This document shows positions 11,408-24,340 of a stretch of 64,000 nucleotides of DNA, piece by piece. The notes beneath the pieces are model-generated. The model worked only from the letters and a program-made list of their open reading frames with translations, was not told where the DNA came from and searched no databases. A program made the position numbers and the translations under genes. Each line of letters begins with the position of its first letter. The first letter of the stretch is position 1. Source of the stretch: Lepraria neglecta (taxonomy: Eukaryota > Ascomycota > Lecanoromycetes > Lecanorales > Stereocaulaceae); contig CM065651.1 of assembly GCA_033220425.1 (NCBI GenBank), positions 1,798,001 through 1,862,000 on the forward strand, given 5' to 3'.

Positions 11408-12045
11408 GGGGGCGGATACGCATAGACCCCCCAGGACATGGACCCCCCCTAATACGGTTACTATTCTATAACGCCTTGGTCAATAGGCTTCAAACTCATT
11501 TTGGCGTGAGACCTCGCCGTCGCCCGAGCTTTCCTCTCTACCCACTCCACCGACTTTTTGGCGGAAACATAATACGGCGAAAGCGGAGGACCTGAATAGC
11601 ACCGAGCTCGCTCAGATCTTTAGTGTATTTACAGCTAAAATTGGAGCGCATCTGGTATTTACAAGGTCGTTGTGTTTCGTGCGATCCCATTTTTCATAGA
11701 ATCGCAATAAAACGTCTATTTAACACGTCTGCAGCTATGGTGACGTAGCATACTATATCTTCCCTCTATAAGCCCTCCTTCTTGGCCCTTTATAGTCTCT
11801 GTATAGTGCTGCTGTCGCTAATAAGGTGCGGAGAAGCATGCGCATGCTGGTTAGTCTACGGCAGCAACACCACGCCGGCGGGACTACCCAGTACGGCAAA
11901 GCAAATATGATGGTGACAGTGAGGTTGATGTCGCTATGTAGTATGGACGACAGCGAGGTCTTATTCGTTGAGATCTAGGGGGGTTCTATGTCCTGGGGGG
12001 GTCTATGTCCTGGGGGGGGGGGGGGGTCTATGCGTATCCGCCCCC
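11408..12045. mobile_element. 638-bp TIR DNA element with 8-bp target duplication
   Basis: The left end GGGGGCGGATACGCATAGAC is matched in reverse complement by the right end. The similarity continues through CCAGGACAT and runs of C/G for about 40 bp. It is flanked by identical 8-bp direct repeats AATAGTTA (11400-11407 and 12046-12053). An 8-bp duplication fits the hAT superfamily. No transposase frame is present, so it is a non-autonomous MITE-like copy. The right TIR contains a partial duplication of the terminal motif and a run of about 14 G. The interior is GC-richer than the surrounding DNA and shows little RIP signature, so insertion was probably late. Confidence 0.85.
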
Positions 12046-12073
12046 AATAGTTACGGGCAAGCTTGCCATATGA

Positions 12074-12820
12074 CATCTGCAAATTATTTTCTGCCTCGGC
12101 AACTATTAGCTTCCGCGGATAGCGCTCGGGGACTCCGGGGCTCCCACTGCCTCAGCGCAATGCGTATTGCTCCGAGGCAGTAGAGGCAGCTGCCAAAGGC
12201 CAAGCTTCGGGGCCAAACGCCTAGTAGCGTAACCCCGAAAGCCGTGATGTTCCATGATCGGCGGCAGCGCTCGGGGGCCCCACTCCCAACAGCGCCATGT
12301 CGCAGCCCCAACATCTACCCGGATTCGAGCGACTCAGCCAAAGCTCTCGCGGGGGTGCGCCCATGTATCCACTACAGCAGTCAATATTGGCGTTGACCTA
12401 TACGCATTCGGTGGACTTTGCGCATTCCGCTGCTGGCGTTGGTGGCGCTCATTAGGGCGCCCGCTAAGTCCTTAGCTTTATTGACGTCCAGGCGCCTTGC
12501 TGGGCGCGTTCCTGGGCGCGTTCCTGGGCACGTTCCTAGCACCCGCAGCCCCAAAACATCAACATTTCAACGCTGCGCAGTCGAATAAATCATGCAATAT
12601 GGCACCTACGGGGCCCTGATTCAGAGTGATTTATCGCATAATCTTTGCGCAGGTGGCCTCCAAATTTGGGGCCCAACGGAATCGATTTGGGGCTGCCTCT
12701 TGCTGCCTCGTGACTGCGTGGGCCCCCAGAGGCGCTCCTGAGCTAGCTTTCTGGCAATCCCCGCTCATAGCTCCGGGGGCCACTGAGGCGCCCCCGAGGC
12801 AGAAATATAATTCGTAGATG
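12074..12820. mobile_element. GC-rich 747-bp element with inverted terminal repeats
   Basis: The left end (CATCTGCAAATTAT then TTTCTGCCTCGG) is mirrored by the right end, whose reverse complement reads CATCTACGAATTAT then ATTTCTGCCTCGG. The interior is GC-rich with several CTCGGGG / CCCCGAG palindromic words and a short triplication of GGGCGCGTTCCT near 12510-12545. It has no credible protein. It interrupts the second LTR-like repeat, because homology to the first LTR resumes directly on its right side. The target duplication is not clear (ATGA versus ATGG). It is likely a non-autonomous DNA transposon of unknown superfamily. Confidence 0.6.
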
Positions 12821-13016
12821 ATGGAACAGCTGAGTAGAATTAAATGAGACTACTATATTAAAAGTATATGTTGATAATATATAAGAACCGAATATAATAT
12901 CTATAAAGAGGAGGACTGCGCTGGTAGAAATCTATCTATGCCAAGACTACCTCTGAACCCAAGCCTAAATGTGCCTAATACAATATCTGCCCGCTGTACC
13001 AGTCTACTCCACTACA

Positions 13017-13390
13017 CTAGCACCCGGCCGCAGGGTATTTAGTAGATCTATAATCCTATATATCTGGATCCTTCTCTCCTAGATCCGTATAGTATTAAGG
13101 TAGCAGTAGACCTTAGCAGTAACAGTAGTACCCTTCCAATAGTTTCGTATAAGCCTATCAGCGTATACTTTAGAAGCAGAGTCTATTAAATATATAGGTA
13201 TCGTAGGGGCGGTGGGGGGAGTCTGGAGTCTGCAATACCGAGGGTTAGTCTATAAATAGTAGCTGGGGCTTTATATGTACTCAATTGGGACGGTGGAACA
13301 GCTTATAGGTCGATATATGGTTGATTATCGCGTTCTGCATAGCATAGGGGATGCGATGGATTGGAATGCCAAGCCAGCGCCGGATACTTG
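13017..13390. other. Degenerate repeat DNA left of the pogo-like element
   Basis: TA-rich sequence with no frame or repeat boundary I can define. Probably the old substrate into which the pogo-like transposon inserted. Confidence 0.35.
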
Positions 13391-13577
13391 TATTGCCCCC
13401 CAAACCGCCACTCCCCCCAAACCGCCAGCCGCTAAGCCTAATTGGGAGCGCTAATAAATGATTTATCAATTCCACTATTCAATGCCTCCATTCCATTGTA
13501 TTGCATGACCATGTGGCCCAATTGGAGCTCTACAAGAGGCTCGGGGGCAGTGGACTAGTAGTAGAAGAGGCCCTGCT

Positions 13578-14085
13578 TGTTACGATCAGGAAACATGATC
13601 AGGGATGCGCTCAAGGAGCGTAGCGCCCGTCATGGTTCGAGTCGACGAATCGGTGTCCGACTCGGACAGACCCTGAAGGCTTGGCATGTTAAGCGATGAG
13701 CGCAGTGGTCGCAATGAGCGCGGTGCGATCAGTGCGATCAGTGCGATCAAGAAGGCTTGGCATGTTAAGCGATGAGCGCAGTGGTCGCAATGAGCGCGGT
13801 GCGATCAGTGCGACCAGTGCGATCAGGAATGCTTGGCATGGATTTCGTATGTCTATATATGCGGAGCACTGCTCGTACCACTTGGAGCATCGTGCTCAAC
13901 TTGCTATTCAATTGTTTACTACATGCGATAGATCTCTTAGGCTAGGCACTAAACATATATCATCTGATCATATACCAGACCCGCTTAGCATCACTTGAAG
14001 CCTGCTTCACCTCTTGTGTGGTAATACCTCTATCCCCATTGAGAATCAATCCATATACGAAGACCGGTACGCACGGTTCGTAATA
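13578..14085 (+). repeat. 5' LTR of chromovirus A
   Basis: Begins TGTTACGATCAGG and ends GGTTCGTAATA, where the 3' copy ends in the canonical ACA. It contains a tandem duplication of about 60 bp (GCTTGGCATGTTAAGCGATG... twice) and the promoter-like word GTCTATATATGCGGAGC. Confidence 0.93.
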
Positions 14086-17000
14086 CTTTGAGCACCCTCA
14101 AGGATGAGTGCTACACTAAGAGACCCCAGGGTACCTACCCCAAGCTCCTCAGGAGGAGGAAGCGGATAACGACGCCCAACTATTGACGAAGGACTCAGTA
14201 GACATGTCAAGATAGCCTAGCCCGACTTGTACTACGGAGAGAGAGATAAGCTCGAGGGATAGCTATCCTAGGTATTACTTTACTTGAAGTTCTAAGGAGA
14301 CCTTGTACCTGTATAACGACATCCTACCTTCGCTATTACTTACTTACGTAGAAGAGCCTAAAAGTGGGTTAATCTATTCCTAAAGAAGTATATAGAAGAC
14401 GACGATAAAGACGGCGAAATCAAATAATAGATAGAGAGTATAGCTATATTCAGACTCGGAATCCGCCGTATATTCGGTCCGTTAAACGAAGTCAATATAG
14501 TAATATAAACTATCTAGTACTTGACTCAGAAGAAGTCTGCATCGGAGTATTCGACTTAGTTCTAGTAGTATATAGTAAAAACTGACTGGGACGATAATAT
14601 ATTAATAACTATATATCGAAGAGGTCTAAAGGATAATATTAAGGACGAACTTATAAGGACGGGAATTATTCTTAATACCCTCGATAAACTAATTAAAGAA
14701 GTAATCGAAATTGACGACAAGTTATTTGAAAGGACTATAGAAAAAAGGTACGACGGAGGAGTCGGCGGGATAGGATACTCGAGCTTTTTTGCTAAATCGA
14801 AGAGCTACCGCCTAGGTTATAAAGAACGTGACCCTTATAGACTAGCGCTAATAGAACTGGATTTCACAGAGAAGAAAGGTAAATAGGCCTTTAGAGGGCT
14901 AGCTAGGGGTAAGAAGCAGCAAGGGGGCAGGAAGAAAATACTTACGTGTTATAGCTATGGTAAACCGGGCTACTTCGCTAGAGACTGCAAGTCGAAAAAC
15001 ATAGTGTATCGATAGTAGCTGAATATACTAGAAAAAGTACAGGACCAGGATAGTAATTCTGGTAGAATCTTACTAATATGGAATAAAGTCTATAGTTAGT
15101 AATAAGAAGAGGAATCTAACTTAGGAGATAAGGAGTTCTCTGACGACAGCTTTATGAATAAAGCTAATACTCGGATAGGGAAGCTATATATTAGAGATAG
15201 TAGTAACGCCTAGGGAAAGTAATCTAAGTAGGATTAGGATAAGGAAGAATCGGAATAGGAGGTTATAATTAAAAGAAAAGGACTACCGATAATATCCGAA
15301 CCTGGATCTACTATATCTAAGGAGAAGAGAGAATACTTAGAGGAAGAAAGACTAAAAGAATTCTGGAACGATTTTGGTATCTTAGACTTTAGGTATAACT
15401 ACTATTACCCTGAATATAAGGAAGTCTACTGGAGATAGTATATAGAAAATAGTTGCGACTATTATAGAATTAACCGCAGAAAAGAACTGGGAGTTCTGAT
15501 AAAATCATCCTATAGTAATTACTAGTACTATAAGTATAAGGACGATAGATACCCTTAGCACTTAGTAAGAAAGCGATAACTAAGCTACTTTCTACGCAAG
15601 AAAGATGAGGAAGAAGTATACTACTGAAACCAAATGAGACGTTGGAGTCTAGAAGCAAACTAATACTACCTGTAGTAATAGTATATATATTTGTATAACG
15701 ACTATAAGAAATATAAGTTCGAGAAATAACTTGCAGGATTCCTCCCTATACAGGGAAAAGAGTAATCCCTCGTGGTAGGGGTAGCTATAAAGAGATCAAT
15801 ATGTTAACCCCCAAATAATATCTGTGTTCCGCGCAATATAATATATATATAAAGATACCGGTAATTGTTAACGGATAGCGGACCGTTGTGATGATAGATT
15901 CTGGAGCTACTAGAAACTTTATCTTACGAGACTTGGTGCGAATAACTGGAATACTAACTCAGAAGAAGTTATAGTAGTATGACCTTTAGATGGCTAACGG
16001 GTTAATACTATCAATAGGAAAGGTAGACGAAGAGATACTTTCGTTACCTATTATAATTTAGTACTACTATAAGGAGATTACCTTTAACGTTATTAGGATA
16101 GCTACCTATTATATAATTTTAGGAATACCTTAGTTAAAGAAGTATAACCTAATAATCGATTAGGCTCGAGGAGTACTCAAGATAGATTAATCTAGAAATA
16201 TTACTAGGATTATACCTATATATTAGCAGCGTTTAATAGTAGATAAGAAGTTAAACCGAAGACCGGTCGAGGTATATATTACCTTAGCTTCGTATAAGGA
16301 CGGTACTAAAGGGTAGTCTAACTCTATAGTTACTAGTAAAGGTTAGCGGGATAATAAAGTAAGAGTTAAGGGAGGAACTAATATACTCTCTATCCCTTAG
16401 GAATATAGTAAATAGGTATACTTATTCGAGGAAGAGACGAATATAGAAGTATTACCTAAGTATTAGCTATAGGATTATAAGATTAAACTCGAACCTAGTA
16501 AGTAACTAATATTTAGACCTATTTATATATTATTAGAAAAGGAACTTAAAGTACTTCGCGGGTATATTGACGAGAACCTTAAAAAAGGATTTATTCGAGA
16601 ATCTAAATTACTAGTAGGTTACCTGATCCTCTTTATACTAAAGAAGGATAGAAGCTTATAACTATATATCGACTATTAAAAGTTAAACGATATTATAATC
16701 AAGAATAGATATCCTTTACCTAATATCGGCGAGCTATAGGATCGGCTCGGGAAAGCAAAGATATTTACTAAACTGGATCTTAGAGGCGTATATAACCTAA
16801 TTTGGATAAAAGGAGGCGAAGAATAGAAAACTGCCTTCCGAATAAGATATAGCTATTATAAGTATCTAGTAATACCGTTTAGACTTACTAACGTACTAGT
16901 AACCTGCTAAGTACTTATTAATAATATTATACGAGTATACTTAGATCGAATAGCGATAGCGTACCTCGATAATATACTAATTTATTCTAAGAATAAGAAA

Positions 17001-17617
17001 GAATATATTGCGTATATATAGGATATCCTCGGATACCTATTATAAGTAAAACTTTTTCTTAAACTAGAAAAGTGCGAATTCTATAGGGAATTAGTAGAGT
17101 TTCTAGGATTTATAGTTAGTATAAAAGGTATTAGTATAAGCCCGGAGAAGATTAAGGCTATAGCTGAATAGCCTATACTATAGGACGTCAAAGTAGTACA
17201 AAGCTTCTTAGGATTTGCTAACTTTAATAGGAAGTTTATTGAGGGCTACTCTAAGAAGATACTACCGCTAACGGATATTACTAAGAAGAATATCGGATTT
17301 ATATAGGGAAAAGACTAATAGAAGGCGTTTAATATACTAAAGAAGGTATATATAGATCTACCGGTACTCTATACCTTTTAAATAAACGAGCCAGCTCGTA
17401 TTGAAACGAATATATCGGATCTTATAATAGAAGTATGCTTATACTAGATAAAAGACTAAAAATAGTATCTAGTTACCTACTATTCAAGGAAGATATTAGT
17501 AGTAGAATAGAACTATAATATATACGATAAGGAGTTACTTACTATAGTATATACACTTTAGAACTGGCGAGTATACGCAGAAAGCTACTCGGACTTAACT
17601 ATCTTTACGGACTATAA

Positions 17618-18028
17618 TATTAGAACCATTGGTTCTAACAGGACTGTCCTGTAGGACAAGGTACTATAGACAGGACTAGCAGCTGAAGCGATGAGCGCAA
17701 CGAGTGCCGTACGCTCATGGCGCTCAAGAATGATGAGCGCAATAAGCGCCGTGCGCTCATGGCGCTCATAGAGTACTTGGCAGGGTTTCTTATGTCTATA
17801 TATACGGGGCTTTGCCTACTATTTAGAACAGCGTGTTTAACTTGGTTAATCTTCCTGGTACTCCTTGTACTATACTTTACTAGTTATTAATATAGAACGT
17901 ATTGATTACCTGCAACCACAAAGACTACTATTCTACCTGAGTGACTCCTCTCCTACAGAAGTATAAGACGCACGCAACCCTAGGCGGCTATCGCACTATT
18001 AGGTATATAACCGCCGTAGGTTGTAACA
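17618..18028 (+). repeat. 5' LTR of chromovirus B
   Basis: 411 bp, begins TATTAGAACC (a mutated TG start) and ends GTTGTAACA. It contains a roughly 40-bp tandem pair built on GATGAGCGCAAYGAGYGCCG and the word TCTATATATACGGGGC, comparable to the TATA region of the A LTR. Confidence 0.92.
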
Positions 18029-18513
18029 CTTTGAACACCCTAAGGGATGAGTTCTTCAACAACTTCAGGCAGAAACCCTACCCTAAGTACCTTAACGGTT
18101 ACTGGCTAGAGACGCTATACTATAGACGAAGGATCTAGAAAAAGGATCAAGGTTATAGTACTAGACCTGTACTATAGAGATAGGGACAAGCTTAAGCCAT
18201 GGCTCACACAAGTATAACTATACCTACTATTCCAGAGAGACTTGCTCCTAGTAACCAGATATACTACCTTCGCTATATTATACCTACGAGGACGGGCCTA
18301 GAAATAGGTCGAACCTTTCCTAAAAAAGTATATAGAAGATGACGACGAAGACGGTAACGTTAAGTTATAGATAGAAAGTATACCAAAGTTTATGGTTAAA
18401 ATCCGCCGTATATTCGGACCTTCTAATAAGGTAAACGTAGTAATATATATTATTTAGTATATAAAGTAGAAGAAGTTAGCGTTAGAGTTTTCAACTTAGT
18501 TTTAAATATATAT

Positions 18514-19098
18514 ATAGCCCGGAAAGATATGGGATATCCTATAGGATATCCCAAGGGTTGGGTATGGGATTCCGGTATGGGATGGGATTAGAAGATCCTA
18601 AATCCCATATCTTTTAGGAGATATGGGATGGGATCTCAATAGGATATCCCACGGTATAGGATATTGGTGGGATTATCTAATAGTACGGGATATTTTCGGG
18701 ATATCCCAGTGGCGGATAAGATAAGACCTATACTTGGAATTTCTAGTTATCATTCTAGTTATCAAAACTTCAAATATTTTTTTGAATATTCTATAATTCT
18801 ATATTTCCTACTAGAATATCCTATATTATAGAATATTCAAAAAAATATTTGAAGTTTTGATAACTAGAATGATAACTAGAAATTCCAAGTATAGGTCTTA
18901 TCTTATCCGCCACTGGGATATCCCGAAAATATCCCGTACTATTAGATAATCCTACCAATATCCCATACCGTAGGATATCCCATTGAGATCCCATACCTCC
19001 TACTAATGGTATGGGATTTCAGACCTTGATACTATACTATACCCCGGGATGGGTAAGAGAGCCAATATCCTATACCATCCCATATCTTTCCGGGCCAT
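18514..19098. mobile_element. 585-bp fold-back element with long inverted arms
   Basis: The two halves form inverted arms of up to about 280 bp around a short AT-rich centre (about 18810). The ends are ATAGCCCGGAAAGATATGGG and its near mirror. The inner arms (for example GATAACTAGAATGATAACTA and its complement) are almost perfect; the outer parts diverge. It is flanked by AAATATATAT (18504-18513) and AAATATATAC (19099-19108), a 9-10 bp target duplication. Long TIRs with a 9-10 bp duplication suggest a non-autonomous Mutator-like (MULE) element. It carries no gene. It interrupts the gag region of chromovirus B and is the youngest layer of the nest. Confidence 0.85.
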
Positions 19099-22000
19099 AA
19101 ATATATACTACTAAAATAGGCTAGGATAATAATACGCTAATGATAATATATTATTATAGCCTTAAAGATAATATTAAAGACGAGCTTATAAGATTCGGAG
19201 GAGTAATTAATACTCTAGACGGACTTATCGAAAATACGATCGAGATCGATAATAAGCTATTCGAATAATCTATAGAAAAGCGGTATGACGGAGGAGTTAG
19301 CGGAACTAGATACGAGGGATTCTTTTCGAAAACAAGGAATTACCGATAAGACTACGGGGAACGTAATACTTACCGTAGTATAGTACTAATAGAGATTAAC
19401 TTTATATAGATAGGAAAGAAGAAAGGAAACTTTAAAGGGAAAAAGCAGCACCGGGGAAAGAAAGTAATTACTTACTATAGCTATAGTAAACTGGGCTATA
19501 TAGCTAGAGACTATAGGTCGAAGAATATAGTATACCGACTATAGATTAACGTAATAGAAGGAGGACCTCTAGATAATAAGGAAAACTCCGAAGAAATATA
19601 GTAACTCTACGATAAAGAAGAATTCAGTTAGGATTCGGAAGATAATACCTTCGAATCGGAATTCAATAAAGAAGTATAGAGGTATTACTATAGGGATAGT
19701 AATAGATCTTAATAATATAAGACGGATCAGGAACAGCGGAAAGCTAGTCTAGAGAGACTAGCGTCGATACCCGAACCTGGATCTACTATATCCCAAGTAG
19801 AAGGAAAATTACTAGAAAATAAGGAACCTTAATTAGACGAAGACGAATATAAACTCTTCGACGAAATCGAAGGAAAAGTACGAGGTATACTAAGAGAGTA
19901 ATTATCTGTAAAACCCGGATAGGAAGAACCTATACGAGACTATCAATACGATAGAGAATATCAGCGATATAGTAAAGTTCTATATACTAAGTGTGTATTA
20001 CCCGATTATTTAGTATATAGGGAGGAAAGAGGCCGTCTAGCGAAAGAACGTACGGTACCTCTACTAAAGAGAACCCTTTATAGAGAGACTTAGTAGTATA
20101 AGTATAAAGAAGATAGATATTAATAGTATCTTATAAGCAAGAGGAAGTATTAGTACTTCCTATACTTTATAGATAAGTAGGAGAAGGAAAGAAATAACTC
20201 ACTTAGAGTCTTCAAGAGAGGAGCTTATAACTAAGTACTATAGTATAGCTACTTATACGACGAATATACCCCGTATAAGGGAATAAAGGAAGTATACGGA
20301 TTCCTACTATCGCCGGGAAAAGACTAATCTCTTATACTACGGGGAAGTATAAGGAGATTAATACGTTATTCTCTAAACAACAATTATGTTCCGCCTAGTA
20401 CTACACTCATATTATTATACTAGTAAATATCGATGGATAGCGGACTATAGCGATAATAGACAGCGGAGCTACGGGAAATTTCATCTCAAGGAACTTGGTG
20501 GACTTAAGCGGCCTACCGACCCGAAAGAAGAAGTTATCCTATAAGCTACGCCTGGCCGATAAGTTAGTATTCTCAATAGGAAAATTAGAGGAGGAGATAC
20601 GCTCCCTACTAGTAATAATTTAGTAATACTACAAGGAGATTATATTCGATATAGTTAGGATAGCCACTTATAATATTATTTTAGGAATGCCTTAGTTAAA
20701 TAAATATAACCTAGAAATTAACTGGAAAACGAAAGTACTTAAATTCGGACGATCTGGAAACGTTACTAGTATTAGACCTATTAGTTAATAGTAGACGATA
20801 ATAGATAAGAGGAAGAACCGAAGACCGGTCGAAGTATATATTACTTTATTCTTAAACGATAAGAGCGGCTTCTAAGAGAGAAGGCTCGACTCCTTAGTTA
20901 CTAGTAAGGGTTAGCGGGATACTAAAGAGAGAGCTATTAAAGGAAAAGACGAACCTTCTACGATCCCTCGGGAATATAAACGGTAGGTATACCTATTCAA
21001 GGAAGAGACGAGCGCAAAAGCGTTGCCTAAGTACTAACTATAGGATTATAAGATCGAACTCGAACCTAGTAGGGCGCTAATATTTGGACCTATCTATATA
21101 TTATCGGAAAAGGAACTTACTATACTTCGCGGGTATATCGATAAGAACCTTAAGAAAGGATTTATTCAGGAATCTAAATTACTAGTAGGTTATCTAATCC
21201 TCTTCGCGCCGAAGAAGGACGGGAGTCTAAGGCTGTACGTCGACTATCGAAAGTTGAACGATATTACTATCAAGAATCGTTACCCTTTGCCAAATATCAG
21301 CGAGCTATAGGATCGGCTCGGTAAGGCAAAGATATTCACGAAGCTAGACCTTAGGGGCGTATATAATCTAATTCGGATAAAAGAAGGCGAAGAATAGAAA
21401 ACTACCTTCCGGACTAGATATAGCCACTATAAGTACCTAGTGATACCGTTTGGACTCACCAACGCACTAGTAACCTGCTAGGTACTTATTAATAATATTA
21501 TACGAGTATACTTAGATCGAACAGCGATAGCGTACCTCGATAATATCTTGATTTACTCTAAGAACAAGGAAGAATACGTTAAGTATATATAGGATGTTAT
21601 CGAATACCTATTACAAGCGAAACTTCTCCTTAAACTAGAAAAGTGCGAATTTTACAGGGACTCTATTAAGTTCCTAGGATTTATAGTTAGTATAAAAGGT
21701 ATTAGTATAAGCCTAGAAAAAATTTAAGCTATAGCGGAATAGCCTATACCACAGGACGTTAAAGTAGTACAAAGTTTCTTAGGATTCGCTAACTTTAATA
21801 GAAAGTTTATCGAAGGCTACTTAAAGAAAGTACTTCTACTTATAGATATTACTAAGAAGGATATCGGATTTATATAGGGATATAAATAATAGAAATTATT
21901 TAATACATTAAAGAAAGTATATACGGATCCTCTAGTACTCTATACCTTTTAAGCTAACGAACCGGCTTATATCGAAATAGATGCCTCGGATCTTATAATA

Positions 22001-23899
22001 GGAGTATACCTTTGTTAAATAAAGGACTAAAAGTAGTATCTAGTTACCTACTTTTCACGAAAAATGTTAGTAGTAGAATAAAATTATAATATACACGACA
22101 AAGAACTACTCGCCGTAGTATATATACTTTAAAATTAGAGAGTATACGCGGAAAGCTACTTAGACCTAACTATCTTTACGGACTATAAGAATCTTCTTAA
22201 CTTTATAATAACTAAGGAATTAAATAGGAGATAAGTTAGATAGTTAGAACTACTCGGATAATATAAGTTCAAGATAACCTATACCCTAGGAAAAGATAAT
22301 AGTCGAGTAGATACGCTTAGTAGACGATTAGACTATATAGAAGAAAAGAATATTACGGAACGACCAATCCTAAAACAAGAAGCTAATAGATTACTAGTGC
22401 CATATCAGGTACTGGCGATGACCCTTCGTATATTAGGACCCGATACGACTGATAGAATCGTAAAGGCCTACGACAACGATATATTCGTAGTAAAACTACG
22501 ACAGGATCAACAAGATTCGGTATTACTCAGATACCAGGATAAAACTTACTTGCCTGATATATGCGTTGAAGAAGTGATTAGGGATTACCACGATGACCTA
22601 TTATAAGGTTACCCTGGAGTCTCTAAGATAATGGAGCTCCTAGGACGAGGATACGCGGTACCGAAACTTCGGATACACGTTGAATAATATATTAAAGAAT
22701 GTATTCAATACCAGCAAAACAAGGCGGCACGACACGCCAAGTACGGGCAAATCCAATTTGCGCCTGTACCAGAATCACTATAGGATGATATCACAATGGA
22801 CTTTATAGTTAAACTACTACCTTCGAAGGACCCAGCTATATAAGATACCTTCGATTCAATTATAGTCATTATAGATAAACTAACAAAGTATACGATTATA
22901 ATACCATTCAAGGAAATATATAAAGTAGATTAGTTAGCCTTTATACTACTGGACAAACTAGTAAGGGATTATAGTATACCTAAGTCAATAATATCCGATA
23001 GAGATAAACTATTTACTTCTAACTACTAGAGAACGCTGATTGGAGCAATTGGAACTAAACTTCGGATATTAACGGTATACTATCCGCAGACTAATAGATA
23101 AACGGAATATGTAAACTAAATGATGGAAGTATATCTAAGATACTATATAAACCTAAAACAAGATAACTGGGTTTTACTGCTTCTAATAGTATAGTTAGTA
23201 TATAACGATAAAAGGTTAGATATAACAGGTCTAATACTATTCTTTGCCAACTATAGGAAGAATACGAATATATTTCTATAACCTAGGGAAGGACCTGATA
23301 TAGAAAAAGCCTTAGTTAAGGTAGAAGAGCTAAAGAATTTATATAAGAATATATAGAGGACGATTAAAAGCTTAAATAATAAGTTAAAGGGACGGATTAA
23401 TAATAATAGAAAGAATATTCCTCAGCTTAAAGAGGGGGATAAAGTATACCTCCTAATAAAAAATATGAAGATAATAAGACTAAGTAAGAAACTAGATTAT
23501 ATTAAGGTCGGACTATTCTTAATCAAGAAAGTAAAAGGGGCTATTAACTATAAACTCGAGCTTCCGCCTGACGCTAAGGTATATCCGGTATTCTATATCT
23601 TACTTCTAGAGCTAGCGGACTCTAATATACTACTCTAAGAAATGTTTTATTATAATATTAAGGAAGAAATAGAGTATAAGGTTAAGAGGATCCTAGATAG
23701 AAGGAATTAGTTCTATCTAGTTAAATAGAAAGGGTATAATAAAACGGAAAGTACCTGGGAACCTCTTAGGAACCTTGCGGGGAATTGCAGGGAACGCCTA
23801 TAAGAGTTTCATCGGAGATAAGAGAAGACCAGTCGAAGCTCTCGGGGCCCTCTAGGCCGGGGGGAGGTCGAACTGCTCGGAGCCGACGTTAAATATTAG

Positions 23900-24310
23900 A
23901 CTATCGAGGGTATTATAAGGAAGATCTTCGTTCCTTTCTAACTCCTCGATATTCTATAACTCACGCTTAACTAACTTTTTCTCTTTATCCTAAACCTGAT
24001 TAAATTACGATTAGAGGCGTATAAGTTTCGCCTACATTTCCTTTATTTCTAACTAAGTATTATCGCGTACTTTCTTAATACGATATATCTCGTCGACGGA
24101 TATAACTAGGTTATACTTCTTGCCTATAGTAATATAGTTAGAGTAACGGTCTGAACGGACGCCTACTAAGTACTACTTATTACCCTTCGTACAAAGAGTA
24201 TAAGGATATATTACAAATCTGGATAATTTACCGGAAAGCTCTCTATAATAGACGAGGGGATCTTTAGAATAGATATTTTAACGAGGAGGTATAAAGGACG
24301 GATAGTTTCT
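23900..24310 (-). other. Antisense reading region of chromovirus B
   Basis: Between the chromodomain end and the 3' LTR, the minus strand carries a decayed reading region. Its vestiges (SDRYSNYI and INELE-like coiled-coil words) correspond to those at the same place in chromovirus A. It looks like a conserved antisense accessory frame of this retroelement group. It is broken and described only as a part of the fossil. Confidence 0.4.
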
Positions 24311-24340
24311 CGGGACGAGAAATCTAGAGGAGGGGGCTAG

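Larger units (their letters stand above)
10806..13016. mobile_element. Small LTR-flanked (TRIM-like) element, non-coding fossil
   Basis: Two related direct repeats both begin TGTGAAGGTG and run to a shared CCACYACA end. The first copy is 10806-11017. The second begins at 11357 and ends near 13016, and is interrupted by two TIR elements (11408-12045 and 12074-12820). Removing these leaves about 270 bp comparable to the first copy. The roughly 340 bp between the copies has no coding potential. Ends of the TG...CA type and a short interior fit a terminal-repeat retroelement in miniature or an internally deleted LTR element. CTAG occurs on both outer flanks and may be the target duplication. The element looks old and broken. 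End positions are approximate. Confidence 0.45.

Noticed and set aside
11968-12475. Frames running through the G-run and the GC-rich element
   Set aside because: Low-complexity translation of transposon ends; no initiation context or domain.
13696-13998. 100-codon frame (and its copy at 27088-27354)
   Set aside because: Lies entirely inside the two LTRs of chromovirus A and arises from the tandem repeat there.
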